Below, piece by piece: positions 13,468 through 21,320 of a stretch of DNA of 24,007 nucleotides (positions are counted from its first letter, which is position 1; each line of letters starts with the position of its first letter). The stretch covers positions 1 to 24,007 of the forward strand of contig JAEEQP010000056.1 of assembly GCA_016285355.1 (NCBI GenBank), written 5' to 3'. The DNA is from Bacteroidales bacterium. Lineage in GTDB: Bacteria; Bacteroidota; Bacteroidia; Bacteroidales; F082. The notes below the pieces were generated by a model. The model had not been told where the DNA came from. It worked only from the letters and a program-made list of their open reading frames with translations, and did no database searches. Made by a program: the position numbers and the translations under genes.

Positions 13468-14196
13468 TTATCCGATAACAAAACTCCTCGGATAAAAATC
13501 GCTATAGAAGCGGCCATCCGTGGCGGTGAACTTCAGAACGCAGTAATTCGGGTCAGTCACGCCACCGGGGTAATACTGCTCGTCGCCCTCGCGCCAAATC
13601 ATCTCCTTGCTCTTGGCATCGGTCAGCACCTCCATCGTGCCACGCAGCATCATGCCCTTGAAACCTTCTCCGTCACAGAAATAGATACTGGCCTTGGGGT
13701 TGGCTTTGTAGTGGGCCACCCGCAGCGAAAAGGTGTTGGTGGTGAAGTAGAACACCTTGATGCCCTCTCGGACACGCGGCGACAGCATAGCTTTTGTGCA
13801 AGGATAGCCATCTTCATCCACCGATGAAATCATAGTAACAGGCAAGGTATCAGCCATTTGTGCAATAAGGTCTTTAACGCCCGCCAAAGCAGGGTTTTCA
13901 GGCATGGCATCGTCGGTAACCTTCATGGCTTGGCGCCAGCGTTTCAAATGCGGGAAGTACATCTTCATCTGGCCAATGTATTCCTCTTTCGTGATGGGTT
14001 GCGGCAGGCCCTTGTTGACCTCATCGACAAACTGGGCGCAATGCTCAATCATTTCGTCCATCGTGCAGTCTTGCAGGAATTTGCCATCTTTGTAGCAATA
14101 CATGCAATATTCTTCGTTCTTGCTGCCGTCGGCATTGGTGCCGAGGACTTCATTCGTGAGCGGCATTCCGCAGCTCTGACAAAATTTTTGTTCCAT
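13468..14196 (-). CDS. Zinc-ribbon domain fused to pyridoxamine 5'-phosphate oxidase-family domain
   Basis: 242 aa in two parts. Residues 1-90: a zinc ribbon with CQSCGMPL and CMYCYKDG (two CxxC pairs about 19 residues apart), followed by a conserved helical tail (DCTMDEMIEHCAQFVDEVNK). Residues 95-242: a split-barrel flavin-binding fold of the PNPOx/general-stress-protein-26 type (TLPVTMISSVDEDGYPCTKA, VFYFTTNTFSLRVAHYKANP, SIYFCDGEGFKGMMLRGTME, ending DFYPRSFVIG). Such proteins bind FMN or F420-like cofactors and are linked to redox stress; the reaction is unknown. A separate copy of the first half is encoded at 18207-18482. The gene is divergent from the M28 peptidase. Confidence 0.9.
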   Translation of the reverse strand: MEQKFCQSCGMPLTNEVLGTNADGSKNEEYCMYCYKDGKFLQDCTMDEMIEHCAQFVDEVNKGLPQPITKEEYIGQMKMYFPHLKRWRQAMKVTDDAMPENPALAGVKDLIAQMADTLPVTMISSVDEDGYPCTKAMLSPRVREGIKVFYFTTNTFSLRVAHYKANPKASIYFCDGEGFKGMMLRGTMEVLTDAKSKEMIWREGDEQYYPGGVTDPNYCVLKFTATDGRFYSDFYPRSFVIG

Positions 14197-14233
14197 TATT
14201 GATTTGTATTTATTGTTTGGTTGAATTCATCTG

Positions 14234-14241
14234 CAAAATTA
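14234..14241 (-). promoter_or_regulatory. -7 promoter box for the zinc-ribbon/PNPOx gene
   Basis: The minus strand reads TAATTTTG, matching TAnnTTTG, 37 bases upstream of the ATG at 14196. No -33 TTTG at the usual distance was found. Confidence 0.5.
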
Positions 14242-14298
14242 AACTTTTGTTTTCCAAATAATCCTTTAGTGATGCGGCAAAAATAGTCTTTTATTCCA

Positions 14299-14306
14299 TA
14301 TCTTTG
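14299..14306 (+). promoter_or_regulatory. -7 promoter box for the M28 peptidase
   Basis: TATCTTTG matches TAnnTTTG, 26 bases before the ATG at 14333. The box and the following GCGGC are the same as in front of other genes in this window. Confidence 0.6.
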
Positions 14307-14332
14307 CGGCAAATTTCAAACACATTCAAACG

Positions 14333-15586
14333 ATGAAAAAGTTTTTGTTTTTGCTGCTTGCATTGGCTTCAATACAGTTGAACGCGCAGGATTTGGCGCA
14401 CTACAAACAGATTGTCAAGGAGTTGAGCTCCTCAAAATACCAAGGTCGCGGCTATGCCAAGGACGGTGCCAACAAGGCCGGAAAGTACTTGGAAAAAGAG
14501 TTCACCAAAGCAGGTGTAGACGAGGTGATTTGCCAGCCTTTCACCATCGACATCAACACTTTCCCCGGAAAGATGAAGATGTGGGCCGATGGGAAGAAAC
14601 TCACCCCTGGCGTTGATTTCTCCATGCGAGAGTATTCCCCTGGTGTACGCGGAACATTCCCTGTGTATCACGTGGATACCCTGAACTTTGACCCCGAAAA
14701 GATGTTTGCCGAATTGGCCAAGCCTGAATATGCCAACTGCTTCGTGGTCTGCGAGTTCTGGTTCTCTTATCGGCACGGAAAAGACTTCGCACGTCTGCAA
14801 AAGTCTGGCGAATGCACCAATGCAGGAGTCATCAACACTTGGACCTCGCCTATCAAATTCTACAAGGCTTACGGCCATCGTGTGGTGGACAAGCCCATCA
14901 TTTGGCTGACGCCGGAAGCCATCGAGGGAGTGAAATCTATCCGCGTGGATATTGACAACAAGTTCCTGAAAGACTACGAACTCTTCAATGTCATCGCCAA
15001 GGTGGAAGGCCGCAAGCACGACAGTTGTTATGTCTTCACGGCACACTACGACCATCTCGGCAACCTCGGCAAGAAGGTGTATTACGCGGGTGCCAACGAC
15101 AATGCCTCTGGTACGGCAACCATTGTGACTTTGGCCGAATACTATGCGAAAAACCGCCCCGAATACGACATGTATTTCATCGCTTTCTCCGGCGAGGACG
15201 CCAACCTACGCGGCTCGGAGTTCTATGCCAAGAACCCCATTGTGCCCTTGGAGCAAATCAAATACCTGTTCAACATCGACATGATTGGCGACAACAACCC
15301 TGTGCAATATTGCGAGGTCAGCGACGAGGGTATGCGCGGTTTCGCCTTGTTTGAGCAAATCAACAACGAGAAGCACCATTTCAAGAGCCTGAACCGTGGC
15401 GAGTTGGCCGGCAACAGCGACCACTACCCCTTCGCCACGCGCCATGTGCCTTGCATCTTCCTCGAGAACCAAGAAGGCGACGCCTTCCCCTATTACCACA
15501 CCATCTTTGACACATATAAAAATGCCGTTTTCGACAGCTATGAGCCTGTGTTTAGGCTGGTTAAGGATTTTGTGGAGCGGTATTGA
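14333..15586 (+). CDS. Secreted M28-family zinc aminopeptidase
   Basis: 417 aa. The signal peptide is residues 1-18 (MKKFLFLLLALASIQLNA). The M28 active site is complete: H238 in TAHYDHLG, bridging D256 in GANDNASG, the acid pair E288-D289 in FSGEDANLRGSEFY (general base and zinc ligand), D316 in NIDMIGD, and H389 in YYHTIFDTY. About 200 residues of PA-like or lid sequence precede the catalytic core, as in many Bacteroidetes homologues. It would release amino acids from peptides in the periplasm or outside. The gene is alone, divergent from the zinc-ribbon/PNPOx gene and convergent with the erythromycin-esterase-family gene. The 33-base gap between them holds only a short ATGG/GTTG run. Confidence 0.93.
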   Translation: MKKFLFLLLALASIQLNAQDLAHYKQIVKELSSSKYQGRGYAKDGANKAGKYLEKEFTKAGVDEVICQPFTIDINTFPGKMKMWADGKKLTPGVDFSMREYSPGVRGTFPVYHVDTLNFDPEKMFAELAKPEYANCFVVCEFWFSYRHGKDFARLQKSGECTNAGVINTWTSPIKFYKAYGHRVVDKPIIWLTPEAIEGVKSIRVDIDNKFLKDYELFNVIAKVEGRKHDSCYVFTAHYDHLGNLGKKVYYAGANDNASGTATIVTLAEYYAKNRPEYDMYFIAFSGEDANLRGSEFYAKNPIVPLEQIKYLFNIDMIGDNNPVQYCEVSDEGMRGFALFEQINNEKHHFKSLNRGELAGNSDHYPFATRHVPCIFLENQEGDAFPYYHTIFDTYKNAVFDSYEPVFRLVKDFVERY

Positions 15587-15619
15587 ATTGTTTCATGGAT
15601 GGATGGTTGGTTGGAACTA

Positions 15620-16897
15620 TTATCGTATCACGGTTGGATGCGCGTTTGAGACCAATATTATTCCGTCATAAAGTTCCGTGGGCGAAACCCAAATGCGGTA
15701 TGCCATAGGCATGACAGCCATGAACGGAGAGTAGCCTTCGCCCACCGAACCCATCCAAGTGTAACCTGCAATTTGCTGCTTGAGTGGGGAATCTTCTGGA
15801 ATCGTTGAGAAATCGAGCCAACTCATTTCATAGCCGCATTTCTTGGAAGCTTTGGCCAAGGGGTCGTAGGAATAGAAGGTGTGGATGCTGCGTTTGCGGT
15901 CTTTGCCTTTTGGCAGGTTGACGCGTGCCTTGTAGAAATCTGTGCCGATGGCGAAATACGCCTCACCAAATTTATCGGCAAGCAGATTGCCCATCCCTTT
16001 TCCTGATGTTCCATAATTGTTGAACCGCTGAATATGGCCATTGTGGGCAGAAACAAAAATTCGCTCATTGCCGCGCGCTTGCTCTTGTTCCAAAATCCAG
16101 CATACATTGTCGGCCATAAGCTTGTCGCGCAAAGCGTTCCCCACCACTGCATCGTTGATGACTTTTCCAATGGAGATGTTTTGGAGCAACACATCCGCAT
16201 GATGCACGGCTTTTGCGGTCAGTGAGTCGTTCAGCTGCATCAGTTCCTGCTTCACGGTTTCAAAAATTTTCGCGTTCTCGTCAGGTTGATAGGCATCCGA
16301 GAAACCGTCTTTTTCATCATCCCAAATTTTTTCCAAATCTTTCGTGTCCAGCCCAAATTCCCTTGCGGCCTCAAGCAGATACTTGTAGTTGTACTCATAG
16401 CGCTGCATATCAAAGCCGTAGAAGCAGAGTTGGTCTTCCTCGCTTGCCGTTGCGTTGTAGTCGCGCATCCACGAGACCAGTTGCTCCATCTGCTCGGTTC
16501 TGTAGATGGGAAAACCGATGGCTGCCACCGTTTCTTGTACTGTTCCTTCGCCACCGTGGATATAATGATTGACCACCTCGCAGTTGCCGTAATCGCCCTC
16601 CAAGGCAAAAGCGCGTACTCCGTATTTCTCGACCATCACCTTGAAAACATCCAACTTGAGTTGTTGGAACTCGGCATTGCCGTGCGTGGCTTCTCCCAAA
16701 GCAACAATACGAGCTTGTGCAGGAACGGAAATTTCCGAAATGTTGCGGGCGTATTTCTTAAATTTCGCAGTGTCAGCGCATTGTCCTGTACCAAATCCTC
16801 CAAAGTAAGAAAATATGCAACCGACCACTATGGCCATTGCAAATAGCGCAAGCAATATCTTACGAATGGGATGCTTTTTTTTGTCCTTGTTTTTCAT
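15620..16897 (-). CDS. Erythromycin-esterase-family protein, membrane anchored
   Basis: 425 aa from the ATG at 16895-16897. That start lies 10 bases after the symporter stop; the longer open frame would overlap the symporter. Residues 12-32 form one hydrophobic anchor, so the catalytic part is periplasmic. The family signature (PF05139) is present: VALGEATHGNAEF with E69 and H72, FALEGDYGNCE with E100, and SAHNGHIQR with H285 and H288, matching the catalytic Glu/His set of EreA and EreB. Those enzymes open the macrolide lactone ring. The many Bacteroidota homologues such as this one mostly have unknown natural substrates, so resistance should not be assumed. The gene is last in a probable operon with a symporter and a zinc-ribbon protein. 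Confidence 0.87.
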   Translation of the reverse strand: MKNKDKKKHPIRKILLALFAMAIVVGCIFSYFGGFGTGQCADTAKFKKYARNISEISVPAQARIVALGEATHGNAEFQQLKLDVFKVMVEKYGVRAFALEGDYGNCEVVNHYIHGGEGTVQETVAAIGFPIYRTEQMEQLVSWMRDYNATASEEDQLCFYGFDMQRYEYNYKYLLEAAREFGLDTKDLEKIWDDEKDGFSDAYQPDENAKIFETVKQELMQLNDSLTAKAVHHADVLLQNISIGKVINDAVVGNALRDKLMADNVCWILEQEQARGNERIFVSAHNGHIQRFNNYGTSGKGMGNLLADKFGEAYFAIGTDFYKARVNLPKGKDRKRSIHTFYSYDPLAKASKKCGYEMSWLDFSTIPEDSPLKQQIAGYTWMGSVGEGYSPFMAVMPMAYRIWVSPTELYDGIILVSNAHPTVIR

Positions 16898-16907
16898 TTC
16901 TATTTGT

Positions 16908-18134
16908 TCAATGATTTCTGTTTTTCTTCCTATCATAATATTCCGCCGTAGCAGTGAAAAACACATCGCCGCTGCTGTTGAGGGCGGTCTCGACGGAGTC
17001 TTGCACCACACCAATGATAAAACCTATGGCAACGGCCTGCATGGCCACATCATTGCCGATGCCAAAGAACGAGCAGGCCATCGGGATAAGCAACAACGAG
17101 CCGCCCGCCACACCCGAGGCACCGCAGGCGCCGAGGGTGGCAATGAGACCCAGAAATACCGCCGAAGCGAAACTGACCTCCACACCCACGGTGTGTGCCA
17201 CGGCAAGCGCAAAGACCGTAATGGTCACGGCGGCACCGTCCATGTTGATGGTAGCACCCAAAGGAATGCTGACGGAATAGAAATCCTCATCGAGGTTGAG
17301 CTTCTTGCACAATGCCATGTTGATGGGGATGTTGGCCGCCGAAGAACGTGTGAAGAAAGCATTTAATCCGCTCTCCTTGAGGCAAGTGAACAACAACGGA
17401 TAAGGGTTCTTCCGCAACATCACAAAGGAGATGAGAGGGTTGAAGACCAAGGTGTTGACCAACATGCAACCCACCAAAAGCAGCAGCAAGTGACCGTATG
17501 TCGTAAAGACTTCAAGGCCATTTTCCGACACGGCCGTGAAGACCAACCCGAGGATGCCGAACGGAGCGAACTCGATAATCCATTTTACCACTTTTGAAAT
17601 CACCGTGGCAAAATCGTGGACCACGGCGATAGTAGCTCTACTGGCCAGCTTTTTCAGGGCAATGCCGATGATGATGGACCAGAACAAGATGGCGATGTAG
17701 TTGGCGTTGGCAATGGCCATGATAGGGTTGGTGAGCATTCCTGTCAGCAGGTTGGTGAACACCTCCGACAGCGAGCCCACAGCACCTTCCATCTCGGGTA
17801 CCTCAACCAATTGCAAAGTCACAGGGAACAAAAAACTGCCCACCACCGCACAAATGGCCGCGATAAAAGTACTCAATATATAAACTCCTATCAAAGCGGC
17901 GAAACGATGTCCGTGACCTTTGCCTGCCTTGGCGATGGAGGAAGTCACCAACACCGCCACCAACACAGGGGCAATGCCTTTCAAGGCACTGACGAACATC
18001 CTGCCAAGGATGCCGATGCCTATCCACGAAGGCACCAACAACCCCAACACCGCTCCGATGACCAGTCCGATAAAGATGCGCAACATCAGGCTGACGTTGG
18101 TGTATTTCCTGACGATTTGTTTGGCTATATTCAT
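16908..18134 (-). CDS. sstT: Sodium:serine/threonine (dicarboxylate family) symporter, SstT-like
   Basis: 408 aa, close to the length of E. coli SstT (414). It has the DAACS-family fold with eight or more hydrophobic helices and two re-entrant loops. Key segments are FFTRSSAANIPINMALCKKL (serine-rich hairpin HP1), SIPLGATINMDGAAVTITVF (the N-M-D-G sodium and substrate motif of helix 7), and GASGVAGGSLLLIPMACSFF (HP2). SstT proteins import serine and threonine with Na+ across the inner membrane; assignment within the family is based on overall pattern. The gene starts 72 bases after the zinc-ribbon gene, with no promoter box seen between, and ends 10 bases before the next gene. Confidence 0.9.
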   Translation of the reverse strand: MNIAKQIVRKYTNVSLMLRIFIGLVIGAVLGLLVPSWIGIGILGRMFVSALKGIAPVLVAVLVTSSIAKAGKGHGHRFAALIGVYILSTFIAAICAVVGSFLFPVTLQLVEVPEMEGAVGSLSEVFTNLLTGMLTNPIMAIANANYIAILFWSIIIGIALKKLASRATIAVVHDFATVISKVVKWIIEFAPFGILGLVFTAVSENGLEVFTTYGHLLLLLVGCMLVNTLVFNPLISFVMLRKNPYPLLFTCLKESGLNAFFTRSSAANIPINMALCKKLNLDEDFYSVSIPLGATINMDGAAVTITVFALAVAHTVGVEVSFASAVFLGLIATLGACGASGVAGGSLLLIPMACSFFGIGNDVAMQAVAIGFIIGVVQDSVETALNSSGDVFFTATAEYYDRKKNRNH

Positions 18135-18206
18135 GATACGTTTTTCCTTGTTCTCTGCATCAATTGTTCCGTTTTCGGCATACTGCTCAACCGCAGCCGC
18201 AAATCA

Positions 18207-18482
18207 TCACTTTTTCCACCGTTTTAGCGTCGGGAAATACTGCCTCATCATGCCCTTGTACTCGTCCTTGGTCATGGGTTTGGGCATGTTCTTGTTGACC
18301 TCGTCCACAAACTGGGCGCAGAATTCAATCATCTCGTCCATAGTGCAGTCGTTTGTGAAGGCTCCGTCCTTGTAGCAATACATGCAATAGTCTTCGTTTT
18401 TGCTGCCATCGGCATTGGTGCCAAGCACTTGATCATTCAGAGGCATTCCGCAACTCTGACAAAATCTCATTTCGTTTTCCAT
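18207..18482 (-). CDS. Stand-alone zinc-ribbon protein
   Basis: 91 aa. FCQSCGMPL and YCMYCYKDG supply two CxxC pairs for one zinc. The helical tail DCTMDEMIEFCAQFVDEVNK and the ending QYFPTLKRWKK follow. It matches the first 90 residues of the zinc-ribbon/PNPOx fusion at 13468-14196 at most positions, including GTNADGSKNE, but lacks the second domain. The frame stops cleanly after the shared part, so it is a family member and not an obvious truncation. ATGs at 18482 and 18470 are both possible starts. A consensus promoter lies 60 bases upstream. It heads a probable operon with the symporter. The function of this ribbon family is unknown. Confidence 0.88.
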   Translation of the reverse strand: MENEMRFCQSCGMPLNDQVLGTNADGSKNEDYCMYCYKDGAFTNDCTMDEMIEFCAQFVDEVNKNMPKPMTKDEYKGMMRQYFPTLKRWKK

Positions 18483-18542
18483 AATATAAGTTTTGTGTTT
18501 GTATCTAATTGGTAATATTCTTTACTGAAATCATTTCGATTG

Positions 18543-18574
18543 CAAAAATAGCGCATAATCTTTGTTCCTGCAAA
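18543..18574 (-). promoter_or_regulatory. Consensus Bacteroidota promoter of the zinc-ribbon/sstT operon
   Basis: The minus strand reads TTTG (18571-18574), a 20-base spacer, then TATTTTTG (18543-18550). This is the full -33/-7 consensus with ideal spacing and the best-matched promoter in the window. The leader to 18482 would be about 55 bases. Confidence 0.8.
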
Positions 18575-18641
18575 TTTAGTTGTTTTTCGGAAAACAGCAT
18601 AATAGGTTGGGAAAAAGATTTAGACAATAGCACTGGAATGG

Positions 18642-18688
18642 TTTTGAATGGGATTTTGATTGAGTTTGATTGATTTTGAGTAATTTTG
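18642..18688 (+). promoter_or_regulatory. Promoter of the broken regulator with phased TTTG repeats
   Basis: TAATTTTG (18681-18688) matches the -7 box, only five bases before the ATG at 18694, so the transcript would be almost leaderless. TTTG recurs with its last base at 18646, 18658, 18668, 18678 and 18688, nearly a 10-base period, through short TTTGATTGA-like units. Confidence 0.5.
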
Positions 18689-18693
18689 CGGGC

Positions 18694-19538
18694 ATGAAAT
18701 GGTTGCGGCACATATCAGGGTTGGGGCTTCTGCTTGCTGTGATAGCATGCGGAAAGATGCAGCAACATGCCTCTCCTGATGATTTACAAGAGGCTAAAGC
18801 CCAATATGATAGTGGTTTCGTCTGCCTTCAACATGACAGCCTGATGCAAGCCTTCCCACATTTTATTCAAGTAGCCGGAAAGCTGGAGTATTTGCCTGAA
18901 GATATGACTGACGAGGAGATGCTGCTCGCCTCACGTGCTTATTATCAGATGGCGCATGTTTTCAAACGGAAGATAGAGAACAATGCAGAGATTGATGCGC
19001 TCCGTTGGGCTTTAGGCTATCAAAAAAGAATTCAGAACACAACTTGGATGGTATGGACAACACAGTCTTTGGCCAGTGCTTTCCAGACCATTATGGAAGA
19101 CGATTCAGCAAGAATTTATCTGAACTGGGTGATGCCGTATTTGGATACGGTCTCCGACAATGTTTGGGACTATATCGGTGCACAACAGCTTTTGTCCAGC
19201 TTGTATTTTGATAAACAGAAACTTGATTCAAGCCTTGCGGTGCAGCGGGACATCAGGTGCGGGCCATCTACGACGACAAACGCAACAACACCTTTAGTCG
19301 CATCCTTGAAGTGTTCAACACGACCCATCCCGATGCCTTGGCGAAACTAAAGGCTGCTCATCCCGACCTCAGCGAAGTGGAAATCGGCATTTGCGTGCTT
19401 TCCTTCTATCCCTTCCTTATGAAGGAAATCGGAAACATCCTCGACCTGCGCGAAAACACTGTGTCGAAGTACCGCACAAACATCAAGAAAAAGACCCAAA
19501 CCGAGACGATTGAGGGGCTTTGGGAAAGGTTTATATGA
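18694..19538 (+). pseudogene. Broken TPR-like/HTH regulator: internal deletion with frameshift
   Basis: The first part (18694 to about 19245) encodes a lipoprotein-like leader (MKWLRHISGLGLLLAVIACG, Cys 19) and about 165 residues of helical TPR-like sequence, for example SRAYYQMAHVFKRKIENNAE. From about 19250 the meaningful frame moves by one: IYDDKRNNTFSRILEVFNTT, HPDALAKLKAAHPDLSEVEI and a helix-turn-helix MKEIGNILDLRENTVSKYRT (stop at 19538). This is the C-terminal domain of long Bacteroidetes TPR-transmembrane-HTH regulators. Those usually exceed 500 residues and carry a membrane helix and coiled coil between the halves. Both are missing here, so a deletion joined the halves out of frame (inference). 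The first frame runs on to 19350 as nonsense; the second could restart at GTG 19257. Confidence 0.75.
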
Positions 19539-19555
19539 GCTTAATATGATTGTTT

Positions 19556-21010
19556 TTAACAAAACAATTCATCCAAGATTATTTCACGCTGGATACATTC
19601 TGCATGTTCATTCCTGTCTATACCCTTGGTTGTTATCATGGTTACAATGACATTTTTGTCTGTATGCGTGGCCTCTATAAATGTGGAAACTTTACCCTCA
19701 ATGTCGTCCTCGTCCTTTGCTGTCATTGTATATGGTTTGTTCCAGAATTTCATTTCACAGATATTGATACTCTTGTCGGCTCTATCGATAAGCATGTCAA
19801 TCTGTGCAGAACGCTGATTTCCTTTGCCAAACCATGAAAAGACATTGGCGGTTATGCCTGATATGCCTAATGCCATCTTGATTTGTTCAACATGGTTCAA
19901 GCATAGCATTTCAAAGGACAGCCCGCTCCATGTGCTATAAATATGGGTGTTTTGGTTGTTTGACCAGAAATGGGCATCATGGGCTTCAGCTTTCTTCATC
20001 ACCTGAAAGTGAAAGAGAGTGAAAGCATCGACAAGTTGGTAAAGTGTGTCGGTGCTTTTTCGTTCTTCCGAATTATAGTTCACTTGGTGTCCATTTGTCA
20101 TGATAAAAGGTTCGTAACTACGAATGAACCCGCAACTCTCAAGTTCCTCTAACATCAAGGAGAATTTCCCATTATCGGGGAGTTTTGTCTTTTCGATTAT
20201 TTCTTGTCTGGTCAGTCCTTTCCCTTTTGTCGCCAAAGCGGTGACAATTTTGATGTGGTTGGCAGCGTTCTTATACAGCGAGTTGTACAGGCTTTGGAAC
20301 TCATCGTGCAGTTCACCGTCATCAGCGAAAACCAGCCTGTCAATATTCTGTGCCACACCTTCGCCTTTGTTCATCTTTGATAGATAATAAGGTACGCCAC
20401 CGAGAACCATATAGCACTCTGCAATTTGTTTGGTTGACAGGCGGAATCCTCTTGCTTCAAAATAGGTCTGACATTCTTTTAACGTGAAGGGCTTCAATGG
20501 TATCTTGTGAGTCACTCGGTTGTGAAGACCGCCTCTGTTCTTGATCAAGTTGTTGATAATCCATGATGTTGCGCTGCCGCAGACAATCAGTTTGATGTCA
20601 TCGCGCCATGATGCCCACGAATTCCAGAAATGCTCCAGGCCACTGATGAAATTGGAGCGCGGAGTGTCCATCCAAGGCATCTCATCAATGAAGACAATCT
20701 TCTTCCCCTCTGGTAGTGATTCCAGATAGTTTTCTAAGGCCATGAAAGCGTCAAGCCATGTCTTGGCAAGAGGCACCTCAGGCCGATACTTTTTGATACC
20801 TTGCATGAAGTTTTTCAGTTGTATGCGCATTGAAACCTTGTTCATACCAGCAACATAAAAAGCATATTTATCGCCTATGACTTTTTGAATCAGAAACGTC
20901 TTTCCCACACGTCTGCGCCCATATACAGCAATAAATTCAGACTGGTTAGAATTGATGTATTCCTTCAACTGCTGCTGTTCCTTCTCCCGTCCGATGAAAA
21001 GTTTGTTCAT
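19556..21010 (-). CDS. AAA+ ATPase with C-terminal DUF234/PD-(D/E)xK-like domain
   Basis: 484 aa. FIGREKE opens the archaeal-ATPase fold. Walker A is YGRRRVGKTFLI (G31-T38) and Walker B is KIVFIDEMPW (D109, E110); a sensor strand LIVCGSATSW and a GGVPYYL segment follow, then a winged helix (ALATKGKGLTRQEIIEKTKL). The C-terminal domain contains QIDMLIDRADKSINICEMKF, where D and the ExK pair fit a PD-(D/E)xK nuclease core as in DUF234 proteins. The family is large in Bacteroidota and archaea; a role in DNA handling or defence has been suggested but not settled. The start at 21010 follows a promoter box at 21043-21050. Its 3' end converges on the broken regulator, 17 bases away. Confidence 0.92.
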   Translation of the reverse strand: MNKLFIGREKEQQQLKEYINSNQSEFIAVYGRRRVGKTFLIQKVIGDKYAFYVAGMNKVSMRIQLKNFMQGIKKYRPEVPLAKTWLDAFMALENYLESLPEGKKIVFIDEMPWMDTPRSNFISGLEHFWNSWASWRDDIKLIVCGSATSWIINNLIKNRGGLHNRVTHKIPLKPFTLKECQTYFEARGFRLSTKQIAECYMVLGGVPYYLSKMNKGEGVAQNIDRLVFADDGELHDEFQSLYNSLYKNAANHIKIVTALATKGKGLTRQEIIEKTKLPDNGKFSLMLEELESCGFIRSYEPFIMTNGHQVNYNSEERKSTDTLYQLVDAFTLFHFQVMKKAEAHDAHFWSNNQNTHIYSTWSGLSFEMLCLNHVEQIKMALGISGITANVFSWFGKGNQRSAQIDMLIDRADKSINICEMKFWNKPYTMTAKDEDDIEGKVSTFIEATHTDKNVIVTMITTKGIDRNEHAECIQREIILDELFC

Positions 21011-21042
21011 GGTGTCTTAGGTATTCGTTTGTGTTAACGGGG

Positions 21043-21050
21043 CAAAAGTA
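21043..21050 (-). promoter_or_regulatory. -7 promoter box for the DUF234 ATPase
   Basis: The minus strand reads TACTTTTG, matching TAnnTTTG, 32 bases upstream of the ATG at 21010. The inverted repeat at 21081-21138 begins 30 bases further upstream. Confidence 0.65.
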
Positions 21051-21080
21051 GTTTTTTTTCTTCAAACAAGAACAAGAAAG

Positions 21081-21138
21081 TGCACGAAATCGGTCGCAGA
21101 GTAGTTGTTTTTGCTATATTAACGACCGATTTCGTGCA
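21081..21138. repeat. Perfect 16-bp inverted repeat upstream of the DUF234 ATPase
   Basis: TGCACGAAATCGGTCG (21081-21096) is exactly inverted as CGACCGATTTCGTGCA (21123-21138), with a 26-base AT-rich centre. No T tract follows on either strand, so it is not a classic terminator. It may be a regulatory dyad or the scar of a mobile element. The rest of the 310-base gap (21011-21320) holds the promoters of the two flanking genes; 21139-21255 shows nothing recognisable. Confidence 0.8.
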
Positions 21139-21259
21139 TATTTATAAGATTGTCAGGCAATGGCAATTGGATTTCTTCCAACTTTTTTATGGACAAATTT
21201 TTCGTAATCGATTGATTTACAATACCAAATTTCAAAAATAATATGGATTGGCTTATGGG

Positions 21260-21293
21260 TTTGGCTTTTTTAGTGTATTTTTATATAATTTTG
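21260..21293 (+). promoter_or_regulatory. Promoter of the T9SS cargo gene
   Basis: TTTG (21260-21263), 22 bases, then TAATTTTG (21286-21293). The -7 box is a full match; the spacer is slightly long. The ATG follows 27 bases after the box. Confidence 0.55.
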
Positions 21294-21320
21294 TGCACAT
21301 GAATTATTAATTGTACACAA

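Noticed and set aside
14432..15055. 207-codon open frame on the minus strand
   Set aside because: It is a shadow of the M28 peptidase, whose zinc ligands and signal peptide are on the plus strand.
15594..15616. ATGGATGGATGG/GGTTGGTTGG run between convergent genes
   Set aside because: Only a short simple-sequence run without symmetry or T tract, not a usable terminator or repeat array.
15620..16897. Macrolide resistance gene
   Set aside because: The catalytic residues of the erythromycin-esterase family are present, but most environmental members have not been shown to act on macrolides and the operon context points elsewhere.
16286..18375. Long plus-strand open frames, up to 203 codons
   Set aside because: They are antisense to the erythromycin-esterase-family, symporter and zinc-ribbon genes. 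Their composition (His/Arg/Gln-rich) is that of reversed membrane-protein codons.
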